64,000 bases of DNA. Source: an uncultured Tateyamaria sp. Lineage in GTDB: Bacteria; Pseudomonadota; Alphaproteobacteria; Rhodobacterales; Rhodobacteraceae. The stretch is taken from positions 1,736,001 through 1,800,000 of the forward strand of contig CANMVD010000001.1 in assembly GCA_947501275.1 (NCBI GenBank), written 5' to 3'. Below are positions 26,154 to 33,604 of this stretch, in pieces. Every line of letters starts with the position of its first letter. Position 1 is the stretch's first letter. Both the position numbers and the translations under genes were made by a program. The notes beneath the pieces are model-generated. The model was given only the letters and a program-made list of their open reading frames with translations, made no database searches and was not told the DNA's origin.

Positions 26154-26587
26154 TTTGTTGCATCCGAAAGGATCGCGCGGGCGGTGCCGGTCTGGCGCGG
26201 CAGGTCGTCCTGGATGTGCAGCCAGACGGGCGCGTTTTCGGCGTGCGAGTGCAGTTTCGGGACCAGCATGTCGATTTGGTCAAACAGCCCGACCGGAACG
26301 TAAATCTGCTCTGGCAAGTAATCAAACCACGCCGCCAAAGGGGATCCGCATGTATCGCACTGCCACCGCTGCACCCCAGGTACGTGCTCCAGCGGCGTGC
26401 CCAAAGCTGGTTGCGCCGCAAGCGCGTGGCGATCAAAGGCGGCAAAGGCCGCGACCGGCGCGCCGGTCCAGCGTCGGCAGTCGCTGCAATGGCAATAAGA
26501 CACGGTCTGAGGCGGGGAGAGGGCGCGCAAAACATGCGCGCCGCAGTAACACCGCGCGTTTAACGCACCGGAATCAGACGGCGACAG
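26150..26587 (-). CDS. GFA-family zinc protein with a non-standard start
   Basis: The protein matches the glutathione-dependent formaldehyde-activating (GFA) fold. It has an N-terminal RCYCGAH (CxCG), YCHCSDCRRWTG and CDTCGSPLA, which form two zinc sites in this family. No ATG, GTG or TTG precedes the first CxC pair. The frame stays open to an in-frame stop just upstream of 26599, and a CTG at 26587 has GAGG six bases before it, so I start there (145 residues). A TTG at 26530 would delete the first zinc ligands. The proposed start overlaps the end of the NifU-type gene by 14 bp. Relatives are often not formaldehyde enzymes, so the substrate is unknown. Confidence 0.7.
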   Translation of the reverse strand: MSPSDSGALNARCYCGAHVLRALSPPQTVSYCHCSDCRRWTGAPVAAFAAFDRHALAAQPALGTPLEHVPGVQRWQCDTCGSPLAAWFDYLPEQIYVPVGLFDQIDMLVPKLHSHAENAPVWLHIQDDLPRQTGTARAILSDATK

Positions 26588-27137
26588 GGCGCACCTCGGT
26601 CACTTCGGGGATATAATGGCGCAGCAGGTTCTCGATTCCCATCTTGAGCGTCAGGGTCGAAGACGGGCAACCGGCACATGCGCCCTGCATGTGCAGGTAA
26701 ACCACGCCGCGATCAAACCCGTGAAAAGTAATGTCGCCCCCGTCTTGCGCCACCGCAGGGCGCACGCGCGTATCAAGCAGTTCCTTGATCTGGCCGACAA
26801 CAACACCGTCTTCGCCGTCATGTTCTGCATGGCCGGAAGCCGGTGCATGACCATCATCCATCACAGGCTGACCTGATTGGAAATGCTCCATGATCGCGCC
26901 CAACAATGCGGGTTTGATGTGGTCCCAGTCCACGCTGTCGGATTTGGTCACTGTGACGAAATCGGTGCCGAAAAACACGCCCGTTACGCCGTCGACCGCA
27001 AAGACGCGGCCCGCAAGTGGGGACTTGGTGGCGGCCTCCGCGTTCGGGAAATCCGCTGTGCCCATCTCTAGCACGGTCTGTCCCGGCAGGAACTTCAATG
27101 TGGCTGGGTTTGGTGTGGATTCGGTCTGAATGAACAT
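26574..27137 (-). CDS. NifU-family iron-sulfur carrier (Nfu type)
   Basis: The 187-residue protein has an N-terminal Nfu_N domain beginning MFIQTESTPNPATLKFLPG. A linker follows, then a C-terminal NifU domain (about residues 112-187) with GACAGCPSSTLTL. The CxxC there holds a [4Fe-4S] cluster that is passed to client enzymes. This N+C organisation is typical of alphaproteobacterial Nfu proteins. It is the first gene of a minus-strand block that continues into the GFA gene, tsaB and rimI. RimO and SdhB in this window are plausible clients by general knowledge. Confidence 0.92.
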   Translation of the reverse strand: MFIQTESTPNPATLKFLPGQTVLEMGTADFPNAEAATKSPLAGRVFAVDGVTGVFFGTDFVTVTKSDSVDWDHIKPALLGAIMEHFQSGQPVMDDGHAPASGHAEHDGEDGVVVGQIKELLDTRVRPAVAQDGGDITFHGFDRGVVYLHMQGACAGCPSSTLTLKMGIENLLRHYIPEVTEVRPVAV

Positions 27138-27233
27138 CGGCGCATCTCCTGTGGCACCGTTCAGATATGCGGCTGCACCCGGGCTGTGTCAAGGTTTAGA
27201 AGCGTTCTAAAGCGTACGTGTTCGCCAGCGCGA

Positions 27234-27689
27234 TCAGGTGATCGCCTCCAGCTTTTCCTTGCTCAGATCACCGGGCACGATGGTGATGGGAATGGGCAGT
27301 GCGCCGGCATTGCGCGACATTTGCGTGACCAACGGGCCGGGGCCTTTCTTGTCCGAACCGGCACCAAGGACCAAAACGCCAATTTCGGGATCGTCCGAAA
27401 CCTGCGCGATGATCTCGTCCACGGGCTGGCCCTCGCGGATCACCAGTTCGGGGTCGATGTCCTGTTTGTCACGCATCCATTTGGCGAAGACTTCGAAATG
27501 GGCGTGGATCCGTTCGCGGGCCTCTTCACGCATGACATTGCCGACACCGATCCAATGGTTGAACTCATCCGGTGGTATGACGGACAGGATGGCGACACCG
27601 CCACCTGTGTGGGCTGCACGCATCGCGGCAAAGCGCATAGCGTTCAGGCATTCTTGGCTGTCATCCAGCACGACCAGAAATTTGCGCAT
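27234..27689 (-). CDS. Universal stress protein, UspA family
   Basis: The 151-residue protein has the single-domain Usp fold. It starts with FLVVLDDSQECLNAM at the N-terminal strand-loop. The second half contains VLVLGAGSDKKGPGPLVTQM, which corresponds to the ATP-binding loop Gx2Gx9G(S/T), though the spacing is altered here, so nucleotide binding is uncertain. It lies alone on the minus strand between ilvE and the Nfu gene. Members help survival under starvation and stress. No partner gene indicates a more specific role. Confidence 0.85.
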   Translation of the reverse strand: MRKFLVVLDDSQECLNAMRFAAMRAAHTGGGVAILSVIPPDEFNHWIGVGNVMREEARERIHAHFEVFAKWMRDKQDIDPELVIREGQPVDEIIAQVSDDPEIGVLVLGAGSDKKGPGPLVTQMSRNAGALPIPITIVPGDLSKEKLEAIT

Positions 27690-27762
27690 ATCTTCCTCTT
27701 ACCTTTGCGCGCAATCATGACCCTGCCGGCGCGCAGTGGCAAACGGAAACTTGCCCGTCGGC

Positions 27763-28623
27763 TCAGGTGGTTGCGGCCCAATCCCAGTACATTTCGCGCA
27801 CGCGGCGGGTGACGGGACCGATCTGATAGGATGTGTCCTCAAAACCGGTGACAGGTGTCACCTTCATCATGTTGCCCGACATAAAGACCTCATCCGCGGC
27901 CTCGAAATCAGCAAAGGACAAAACGGTTTCAACCACTTCGATGCCGTCAGCGCGCATATTGGTGATGTGACGCGCGCGCGTAATGCCAGCAAGGAAAGTG
28001 CCGTTGGGGATCGGAGTAAAGGCAACACCATCTTTGACCATGAAAACGTTTGCCGTGGCGCTTTCAGCGACATTGCCCATGGCATCCGCCACAAGAGCGT
28101 TGCCAAAACCACGTTTGCGCACCTCGGCCAACATACGTGCGTTGTTTGGATAGAGGCAGCCTGCCTTGGCGTTGACGACGTTGTCCTCAAGCACAGGGCG
28201 GCGGAAGCGGGTGCGGCCCAGCTTGGCCGATGCGTTTTGATCGGCCATGGGCACCGCTTCGAGGCAGATGGCAAAACCTGTTGATCCTTCCAAAGGCACG
28301 ATGCCAGAGGCATCTCCGTCCAGCGCCCAATACATCGGGCGGATATAAACCGCATCCTGCGGTCCGTATGCCTGTAATCCCTCGCGCACTGCGGCGACGA
28401 TATCTTCGGGTTGCATGGTCGGTGTCATCATCAGGGCTTCGGCGGATTTGTTGACACGTGCGCAATGCGCCTCCAGATCCGGCGCATGGCCGTCAAAGAA
28501 GCGCGCACCGTCAAAAACGGTTGTTCCCACCCATGAGCCATGATCAGCCGCCCGCATGATCGCGACGTCCTCGTCATGCCAAGCGCCGTTGTAAAACGTA
28601 CGGATCTTTGTGCCGATACTCAT
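27763..28623 (-). CDS. ilvE: Branched-chain amino acid aminotransferase (class IV)
   Basis: This 286-residue PLP enzyme interconverts leucine, isoleucine and valine with their 2-oxo acids. The class IV fold is shown by DHGSWVGTTVFDGARFFDG near residues 30-48. VVNAKAGCLYPNNARML carries the PLP lysine near residue 156. The ATG at 28623 has GGAGG nine bases upstream; an upstream ATG lacks this. It lies alone between the Usp gene and a small unknown gene. A related D-amino acid or 4-amino-4-deoxychorismate activity is less likely given the overall match. Confidence 0.85.
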   Translation of the reverse strand: MSIGTKIRTFYNGAWHDEDVAIMRAADHGSWVGTTVFDGARFFDGHAPDLEAHCARVNKSAEALMMTPTMQPEDIVAAVREGLQAYGPQDAVYIRPMYWALDGDASGIVPLEGSTGFAICLEAVPMADQNASAKLGRTRFRRPVLEDNVVNAKAGCLYPNNARMLAEVRKRGFGNALVADAMGNVAESATANVFMVKDGVAFTPIPNGTFLAGITRARHITNMRADGIEVVETVLSFADFEAADEVFMSGNMMKVTPVTGFEDTSYQIGPVTRRVREMYWDWAATT

Positions 28624-28686
28624 GTGTGTTCCTCCCTCAGAAGGTGTCACGCTACCAAAAACAGGTCATACGTCCAGACCTTTTTC

Positions 28687-28938
28687 TCAGCCGTCGCTGT
28701 CCGGTGTCGCGCGCTGCAACTTGTAGACGCCCTCGGGCAAATCCAATGCCGCCGCAAGGTCGCGGGCCTGTTCGGGAGACAGCGAAATCTTGACCGTCGT
28801 GTCACTGCGCGGGTCATATTGCTCGACGGTAATGACTTCGGCAAAGCTGTTGATAATCACGTCTTCCTGAAGCGGGGCGGCCCCATCGTCGACCAGTGTG
28901 ACAACGGTCGAGTCAAATTCGTGTTCGATAGTAAACAT
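28687..28938 (-). CDS. Small acidic protein of unknown function
   Basis: The 83-residue protein is acidic and soluble, with no signal, membrane segment or cysteine. It contains an EQARDLAAALDLPEGVYKLQRA segment near residues 56-77 that looks like a short helix pair followed by a strand. I do not recognise its family. Its stop lies 63 bp upstream of ilvE on the same strand, so the two could be cotranscribed. Coding is supported by the complete frame and lack of competing genes, but it remains a prediction. Confidence 0.5.
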   Translation of the reverse strand: MFTIEHEFDSTVVTLVDDGAAPLQEDVIINSFAEVITVEQYDPRSDTTVKISLSPEQARDLAAALDLPEGVYKLQRATPDSDG

Positions 28939-29064
28939 GAGGCCGAGGCTAGGCCATCGGCGCTGACTTGCATAGTGGACAACTGCCCGTGATCAGGGCT
29001 GGAAGCTGACGCGGCGCATGTTACACTTGAACCTCGTGTTTTAACCACTTGCGAGAGTCATCAT

Positions 29065-29793
29065 ATGATCCGCCTGTTTGCCGTTCTTTTTGCCGTGTCG
29101 CTTGTTGCCGCCTGTGACGAAGTCACGATCACGCCTGCGCCCGCCCCCGGGGGCGAAACGGCGGCGATCCAACCTGTCGATACGCCCCGCGAATTGCGCA
29201 CGCCAGAACAATCTGCGCGCGCGTTTGCCGAAGTTGTGCGCCGGGTCGAACCTGTGGCAGAGCGCGAATGCCGTGCCCGTACCAGTGGCGTGGATTGCGA
29301 TTTCCGTATCCTTGTCGATGATCGCCCGCGCCAACCGGCCAACGCCTATCAGACGCTTGATGATGATGGACGGCCCATTGTTGCCTTTACGCTGGCCTTG
29401 ATTGCCGATGCACGCAACGCAGACGAACTTGCCTTTGTGATGGGGCACGAAACGGCGCACCACATCGCAGGTCACATCGCCCGCCAGCGTAGGAATGCCG
29501 AAGCCGGGGCGCTGATTTTTGCCGGTCTGGCCTCTGGCATTGGCGGTGATGCAAGCGCCGTCGAGGCGGCCACGCGAATTGGCGCAAGCGTGGGTGCGCG
29601 CACCTACTCCAAGGATTTCGAGCTTGAGGCGGACAAGCTGGGCACGATTATCACGGCCCGCGCGGGCTACGCGCCGGTGAAGGGCTCGCAGTTCTTCAAC
29701 CGTATCCCAGATCCCGGTGATCGCTTCCTTGGCACCCATCCGCCCAACGCGCAGCGTCTGGAAATTGTGCGCCGGACGGCTGCTGGCCTATAG
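29065..29793 (+). CDS. M48-family metalloprotease lipoprotein
   Basis: The 242-residue protein begins with a lipoprotein signal (LVAAC, Cys17). The zinc-protease motif is HETAH in VMGHETAHHIAGHIA, near residues 129-143. The third zinc ligand is the Glu of FELEADKLGTIITARAGY near residue 190. This is the core of M48 peptidases such as BepA/LoiP-type envelope quality-control proteases. The lipid anchor suggests location in the inner leaflet of the outer membrane. It stands alone between a small minus-strand gene and a DUF6455 gene. Confidence 0.88.
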   Translation: MIRLFAVLFAVSLVAACDEVTITPAPAPGGETAAIQPVDTPRELRTPEQSARAFAEVVRRVEPVAERECRARTSGVDCDFRILVDDRPRQPANAYQTLDDDGRPIVAFTLALIADARNADELAFVMGHETAHHIAGHIARQRRNAEAGALIFAGLASGIGGDASAVEAATRIGASVGARTYSKDFELEADKLGTIITARAGYAPVKGSQFFNRIPDPGDRFLGTHPPNAQRLEIVRRTAAGL

Positions 29794-29880
29794 CGAAATC
29801 GGCCCGCATTGATCCGGATCAAAGCGGGCTGTTCACGCAACTGACATCCTGATGCTGACACAAGCAACAGGATAACTGCC

Positions 29881-30141
29881 ATGACTCACGGATTGTACAA
29901 ACGCCACGCCGATCTGGTGGATCGCATGGCCTCTGCCCGCGGCATTGATTTGCAAGAGGCGTCAATGCGCGCCGGGCTCTCACCAGATGATCTTGCGGAT
30001 ATGGTGCAGCGCTGCGCCGGCTGCGCCCACGCGGGCGCCTGTGCGGCGTGGCTGGATGCACGCCTCGGAGCGGTCAGTAAAACGCCAGTGTTTTGCCGAA
30101 ACGCGGATGTGTTTGACGCATTGGGCCGCGCGTCAGGCTGA
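29881..30141 (+). CDS. DUF6455 family small cysteine-rich protein
   Basis: The 86-residue protein has clustered cysteines in CAGCAHAGACAAW (residues 41-53) and a further FCRNADVFDAL near the end. This arrangement fits the DUF6455 family common in Rhodobacteraceae. The cysteines suggest a metal or iron-sulfur site, but the role is unknown. GGATAA lies 6-11 bp before the ATG. Its 3' end overlaps the convergent hemolysin III gene by 9 bp, so no terminator fits between them. Confidence 0.7.
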   Translation: MTHGLYKRHADLVDRMASARGIDLQEASMRAGLSPDDLADMVQRCAGCAHAGACAAWLDARLGAVSKTPVFCRNADVFDALGRASG

Positions 30142-30765
30142 CACACCCAATGTAACGGCCCCGAAAAAACATGTGGAGGCGGCGAGGACAAAGCCATGCC
30201 AAATCGCGTTCTGATAACGCAATGCATCACGCGCATAGAACACGGTGCCCAACGTATACAGCAACCCGCCTGCCACAATCAGCGCGAGGCTTGGGCCGGG
30301 AAGATGTTGCCACATGGGCCAGATCAACAGCACGCTGGCCCACCCCAGAGCGAGATAAAGCGCCAGCGACCCACGCCCGTCTGTCGCCCAAAAGCTCAGC
30401 TTGGCCATGGCGCCGATCAGGGCGATGCCCCAGACTACGGCCAATACGCCGTAGGCGAAAAACGATCCAATCAGTACAACCAGAGGCGTGTAAGTGCCCG
30501 CGATCTTGAGGTAAATCGCAGCGTGGTCGATCCTGTGAAGTACCGGGCGCGTTCGATCCCACGGCAACAGATGATATGCGGCCGAGGCGACCAAGGCAAA
30601 GATCAACATCCCTGCATAAACACTGGTTGCCGCGATCTGAGGCACCTCTTGGGTGCGGATCACGTAGCTCATCAGAAATGCGCCTGCCGTGATGGCACTG
30701 CCGACGCCAAGAACATGAACGGACGCGTCCGCAAGCGTTTCGCGCAATGAGTGGGGATATGCCAT
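30133..30765 (-). CDS. Hemolysin III / PAQR-family membrane protein
   Basis: The 210-residue protein has about seven hydrophobic helices. The family histidines are present: SVHVLGVGSA near residue 16, SAAYHLLP near residue 65, RIDHAAIYLKIAGTYTP near residues 78-94, and WHGFVLAAS near the end. They form a zinc site in PAQR relatives. The name comes from a Bacillus hemolysin, but the bacterial function is not established. ATG 30765 was chosen because the upstream extension is not membrane-like. It converges on the DUF6455 gene with a 9-bp overlap. Confidence 0.85.
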   Translation of the reverse strand: MAYPHSLRETLADASVHVLGVGSAITAGAFLMSYVIRTQEVPQIAATSVYAGMLIFALVASAAYHLLPWDRTRPVLHRIDHAAIYLKIAGTYTPLVVLIGSFFAYGVLAVVWGIALIGAMAKLSFWATDGRGSLALYLALGWASVLLIWPMWQHLPGPSLALIVAGGLLYTLGTVFYARDALRYQNAIWHGFVLAASTCFFGAVTLGVSA

Positions 30766-30812
30766 GACTGCAGCCTTTCGTGAATTTGGCCAGCAGTCTA
30801 GCGCGATAGTGG

Positions 30813-31190
30813 TCACGAATGCGTTGACGTTGCCACCCTTCGCAGATGCCAACGGTAAATCAGCGGGGCAAGAACAAAGTCATATGCCCAGCAGGCCACC
30901 CGGTAGATGCCCGGCACAGCCACCAGCCGCGCCAACCAGCGATAGCGTGGCATATCTTGCCACAGCACAAGAAATGCGGGGATGCCGCCATACACGGTTC
31001 CGTCCTTGACCACATGCAAGCGGCGCGCAGCCTCGTCTGCAGTAATATTCCAATGCTGCAACGCACCTGAATTCAGATCGTCAAAGCGAATGGGGATGCC
31101 TTCCCGCGCGGTGTAGGCCGCGTAGTGGTCAATCTCGAAGCTGCACACGGGGCAGTCAGCGTTGTAAAGGACGCGCGTTTCGTCTGTCAT
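30813..31190 (-). CDS. DCC-family (DUF393) thiol-disulfide oxidoreductase-like protein
   Basis: The 125-residue protein opens with VLYNADCPVCSFEIDHY, the DxxCxxC motif that names the DCC family (Cys13, Cys16). The rest keeps the thioredoxin-like pattern with a middle GGIPAFLVLW segment and a C-terminal region of aromatic residues. It is predicted to be a thiol-disulfide exchange protein, but no substrate is known. It lies 47 bp upstream of the hemolysin III gene on the same strand and could share its transcript. Confidence 0.82.
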   Translation of the reverse strand: MTDETRVLYNADCPVCSFEIDHYAAYTAREGIPIRFDDLNSGALQHWNITADEAARRLHVVKDGTVYGGIPAFLVLWQDMPRYRWLARLVAVPGIYRVACWAYDFVLAPLIYRWHLRRVATSTHS

Positions 31191-31241
31191 ACCTTACAGA
31201 TAGGCACCGCGCGCACGATGTCACCGGGCATTGCGTCGCAC

Positions 31242-31592
31242 TCAGCGCGGTTTGTTTCCGTCAATCCACCGAGACATCAACGTGCGATCCTTGAAACAAC
31301 TCTGCGGGATGTCCCGGCGTTTCAGACGCGCGATGCGCTCGGCGAACTGGACTTGCTTTGCACTGGGATAGTTGGAGAAACGGCTGGTCGGCTGCGCGTT
31401 TTTCGTCTTGTCGATCCACGCAGATAAACCTGTTCGATCCCGCAACAGCGCCGCTGGCAAAGCCGCTCCGGTCCGGGCAGCCAAAGACTGGGCATAACTG
31501 ATTTGTTTTTCAGTTGCTGGCTGTGGCGGAGTTATGGGCAAAGCCCCCTGTTCTGGGTCAAACAGGCCGGGCAGGGAAGGATGATAAGACAT
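31242..31592 (-). CDS. Putative SOS-induced protein with a duplicated 38-residue module
   Basis: I do not recognise a named family. The 116-residue protein holds two modules, residues 27-64 and 77-114, that align without gaps and share 13 of 38 positions. The shared residues include KQ, A-x3-A, P, DRT and S-x-WID-x2-K. From memory the module resembles short tails on some plasmid-type topoisomerases, which would suggest DNA contact; this is unconfirmed. The start is ATG 31592. A strong promoter with a LexA-type box over its -10 lies about 25 bp upstream, so induction by DNA damage is inferred. Confidence 0.65.
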   Translation of the reverse strand: MSYHPSLPGLFDPEQGALPITPPQPATEKQISYAQSLAARTGAALPAALLRDRTGLSAWIDKTKNAQPTSRFSNYPSAKQVQFAERIARLKRRDIPQSCFKDRTLMSRWIDGNKPR

Positions 31593-31617
31593 GGCGTTGT
31601 TCCATTTGCTCGAAGGA

Positions 31618-31651
31618 GAACAAATATAGAACAAAACTTATGTAAATTCAA
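31618..31651 (-). promoter_or_regulatory. Promoter with a LexA-type SOS box
   Basis: On the minus strand TTGAAT (31651-31646), a 17-bp spacer and TATATT (31628-31623) form a near-consensus sigma-70 promoter. GTTC-N7-GTTC (31632-31618) covers the -10 exactly. That spacing is the SOS box bound by LexA in alphaproteobacteria. A transcript start near 31616 leaves a leader of about 24 nt. Confidence 0.65.
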
Positions 31652-31681
31652 GACATCGGAGTTTTACGTTGAAAATCAACG

Positions 31682-31921
31682 CTAAAGACCTGAATGTGAC
31701 CCGTCGCACAAGGGAGCATTTTCTGTTGCCTTGCATCCGCAAAAGAACAGTTTCTTGCTGTCTTGTGCCGTATACTTCATCGGCTCCATGCCGCTGCCCT
31801 GATGAGACCCGTCACAGAATGGCTGCCTTGAGGACATCCCGCAGGTGCACCAGAAGTATGTTTTGCCTGCCTCGACGTCGACCGGATAGGGGGCTTTCTG
31901 TGCGATCTTGGGCGTTGTCAT
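31682..31921 (-). CDS. Double CDGSH iron-sulfur protein
   Basis: The 79-residue protein carries two CDGSH modules: WCTCGMSSRQPFCDGSH (about residues 22-38) and FCGCKATENAPLCDGSH (about residues 59-75). Each has the CxC-x-CDGSH ligands that hold a redox-active [2Fe-2S] cluster with three Cys and one His. Tandem bacterial members form compact monomers with two clusters, and electron transfer or iron sensing is proposed. ATG 31921 has AAGGA upstream. It lies between the putative SOS gene and rimO, each separated by short gaps. Confidence 0.9.
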   Translation of the reverse strand: MTTPKIAQKAPYPVDVEAGKTYFWCTCGMSSRQPFCDGSHQGSGMEPMKYTAQDSKKLFFCGCKATENAPLCDGSHSGL

Positions 31922-32125
31922 GGCGGCGGTCCTTTCCGTTCCGGTATGACGAAAAGCTAACCGAGCGCGCGTTGGTTTCAAGGGCGAGGACGGGATGCAG
32001 CCAAACTGCACGCTTTGCAGGCGCGGTTTTTTCCCCTGCCCGCGCCAACTGCAACCAACGCTGCGGTAAACGGCGCTGTTGAGAGACGAAAACCCTTCCT
32101 AAGGTTCTAAAGCGGAACGACGCAG

Positions 32126-33502
32126 CTAACGGCCATCCAATCGGCCCCATAGGTCGTATTCGCCCGCTTCGTCCACTTCTACTGTGACGATTTCGCCTGA
32201 CTTCAATGACTCGAAACCTTCGTCAATGAACAGGTTGCCATCAATTTCCGGAGCATCAGCCTTGGTGCGGCAAGTTGCAGCCTCTTCATCGACTTCGTCG
32301 ACAATCACCTCGATCTTTGTGCCGACCTTGGCTTCCAGCTTGGCTGCCGAGATGGCTTGGGCCTTTTCCATAAACCGGTCCCAGCGGTCTTGCTTGACCT
32401 CCGGAGGGACATGATCGGGGAGTGCGTTTGAACGTGCGCCTTCGACGTTTTCGTATTGAAAACACCCCACACGGTCGAGCTGGGCTTCGTCCATCCAATC
32501 CAGCAGTGTTTGAAATTCTTCCTCAGTTTCACCGGGATACCCAACGATGAAAGTGGATCGCAGCGTGATATCCGGGCAGATGTCGCGCCATTCCGCAATT
32601 CTGTCCAATGTCCGTTCCGCCGCTGCCGGGCGTGCCATTCGACGCAGCGTGTCCGTGTGCGCATGTTGGAACGGGATATCGAGATAGGGCAGCACAAGCC
32701 CGTCTGCCATCAGTGGGATCAGTTCGCGCACATGCGGGTATGGATAGACATAGTGCAGGCGCACCCACGCCCCCAATGACCCAAGATCACGTGCCAGATC
32801 GGTTATGTGGGCACGGTGTCCGCGATCCTCGGCGTGTTTGATGTCTACGCCATAGGCCGAGGTATCCTGCGAGATCACGAGCAGTTCACGCACGCCTGCC
32901 TCAACCAGCTTTTCGGCCTCCCGCACAACCGCGTGGGCTGGGCGAGATGCAAGGCGTCCGCGCATGTCAGGGATGATGCAGAATTTGCACTTGTGATTGC
33001 AGCCCTCTGAAATCTTGAGATAGCTGAAATGGCGCGGTGTCAAAGACACGCCAGAGGCGGGCAAGAGATCCACAAACGGATCAGGATCCGGCGGCACCGC
33101 AGCGTGCACAGCGTCAAGCACTTGTTCGTATTGATGTGGCCCAGTCACGGCGAGCACCTTGGGATGCGCTCCGGTGATATAGTCAGGTTCCGCCCCAAGG
33201 CAGCCTGTCACGATGACCCGCCCGTTTTCGGTCAGGGCCTCCCCAATGGCATCAAGGCTTTCGGCCTTGGCGCTGTCCAGAAATCCGCACGTGTTCACGA
33301 TCACCGCATCGGCACCGCTGTAATCGGGTGAAATCCCGTACCCTTCGGCCCGAAGCCGAGTCAGGATGCGTTCGCTGTCCACCAAGGCCTTGGGGCAGCC
33401 AAGGCTGACCATTCCAATGGTCGGCTGATTGGCGCGACGCGTCCGCTCCATGCGAAGCGGCGGCGCGAGGTCGGGGCGTAGGTTTGGCGGGTTTGTGCTC
33501 AT
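32126..33502 (-). CDS. rimO: Ribosomal protein S12 methylthiotransferase RimO
   Basis: This 458-residue radical-SAM enzyme adds a methylthio group to an aspartate of ribosomal protein S12. The N-terminal UPF0004 domain has [14 protein letters not shown], with further cluster cysteines in VNTCGF and VTGCLG. The radical-SAM motif is CNHKCKFC in [24 protein letters not shown] and the bifurcated specificity are those of RimO rather than MiaB. A TRAM domain closes the protein. I prefer ATG 33502, which has GAGG upstream, over an ATG four codons earlier. Confidence 0.94.
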   Translation of the reverse strand: MSTNPPNLRPDLAPPLRMERTRRANQPTIGMVSLGCPKALVDSERILTRLRAEGYGISPDYSGADAVIVNTCGFLDSAKAESLDAIGEALTENGRVIVTGCLGAEPDYITGAHPKVLAVTGPHQYEQVLDAVHAAVPPDPDPFVDLLPASGVSLTPRHFSYLKISEGCNHKCKFCIIPDMRGRLASRPAHAVVREAEKLVEAGVRELLVISQDTSAYGVDIKHAEDRGHRAHITDLARDLGSLGAWVRLHYVYPYPHVRELIPLMADGLVLPYLDIPFQHAHTDTLRRMARPAAAERTLDRIAEWRDICPDITLRSTFIVGYPGETEEEFQTLLDWMDEAQLDRVGCFQYENVEGARSNALPDHVPPEVKQDRWDRFMEKAQAISAAKLEAKVGTKIEVIVDEVDEEAATCRTKADAPEIDGNLFIDEGFESLKSGEIVTVEVDEAGEYDLWGRLDGR

Positions 33503-33604
33503 GCCTTGCCTCATAGGCGATCACATCTGCGCCGAAAAGGGTGTGTTCACGCGCAGGCTCGCGTTAGGCTGATTCCAACACGTCACAAGAACGGAGCAGA
33601 GCGC

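Noticed and set aside
31667-31681. Small hairpin CGTTGA-AAA-TCAACG at the double-CDGSH stop
   Set aside because: The stem is short, it touches the stop codon, and no T-run follows on the minus strand.
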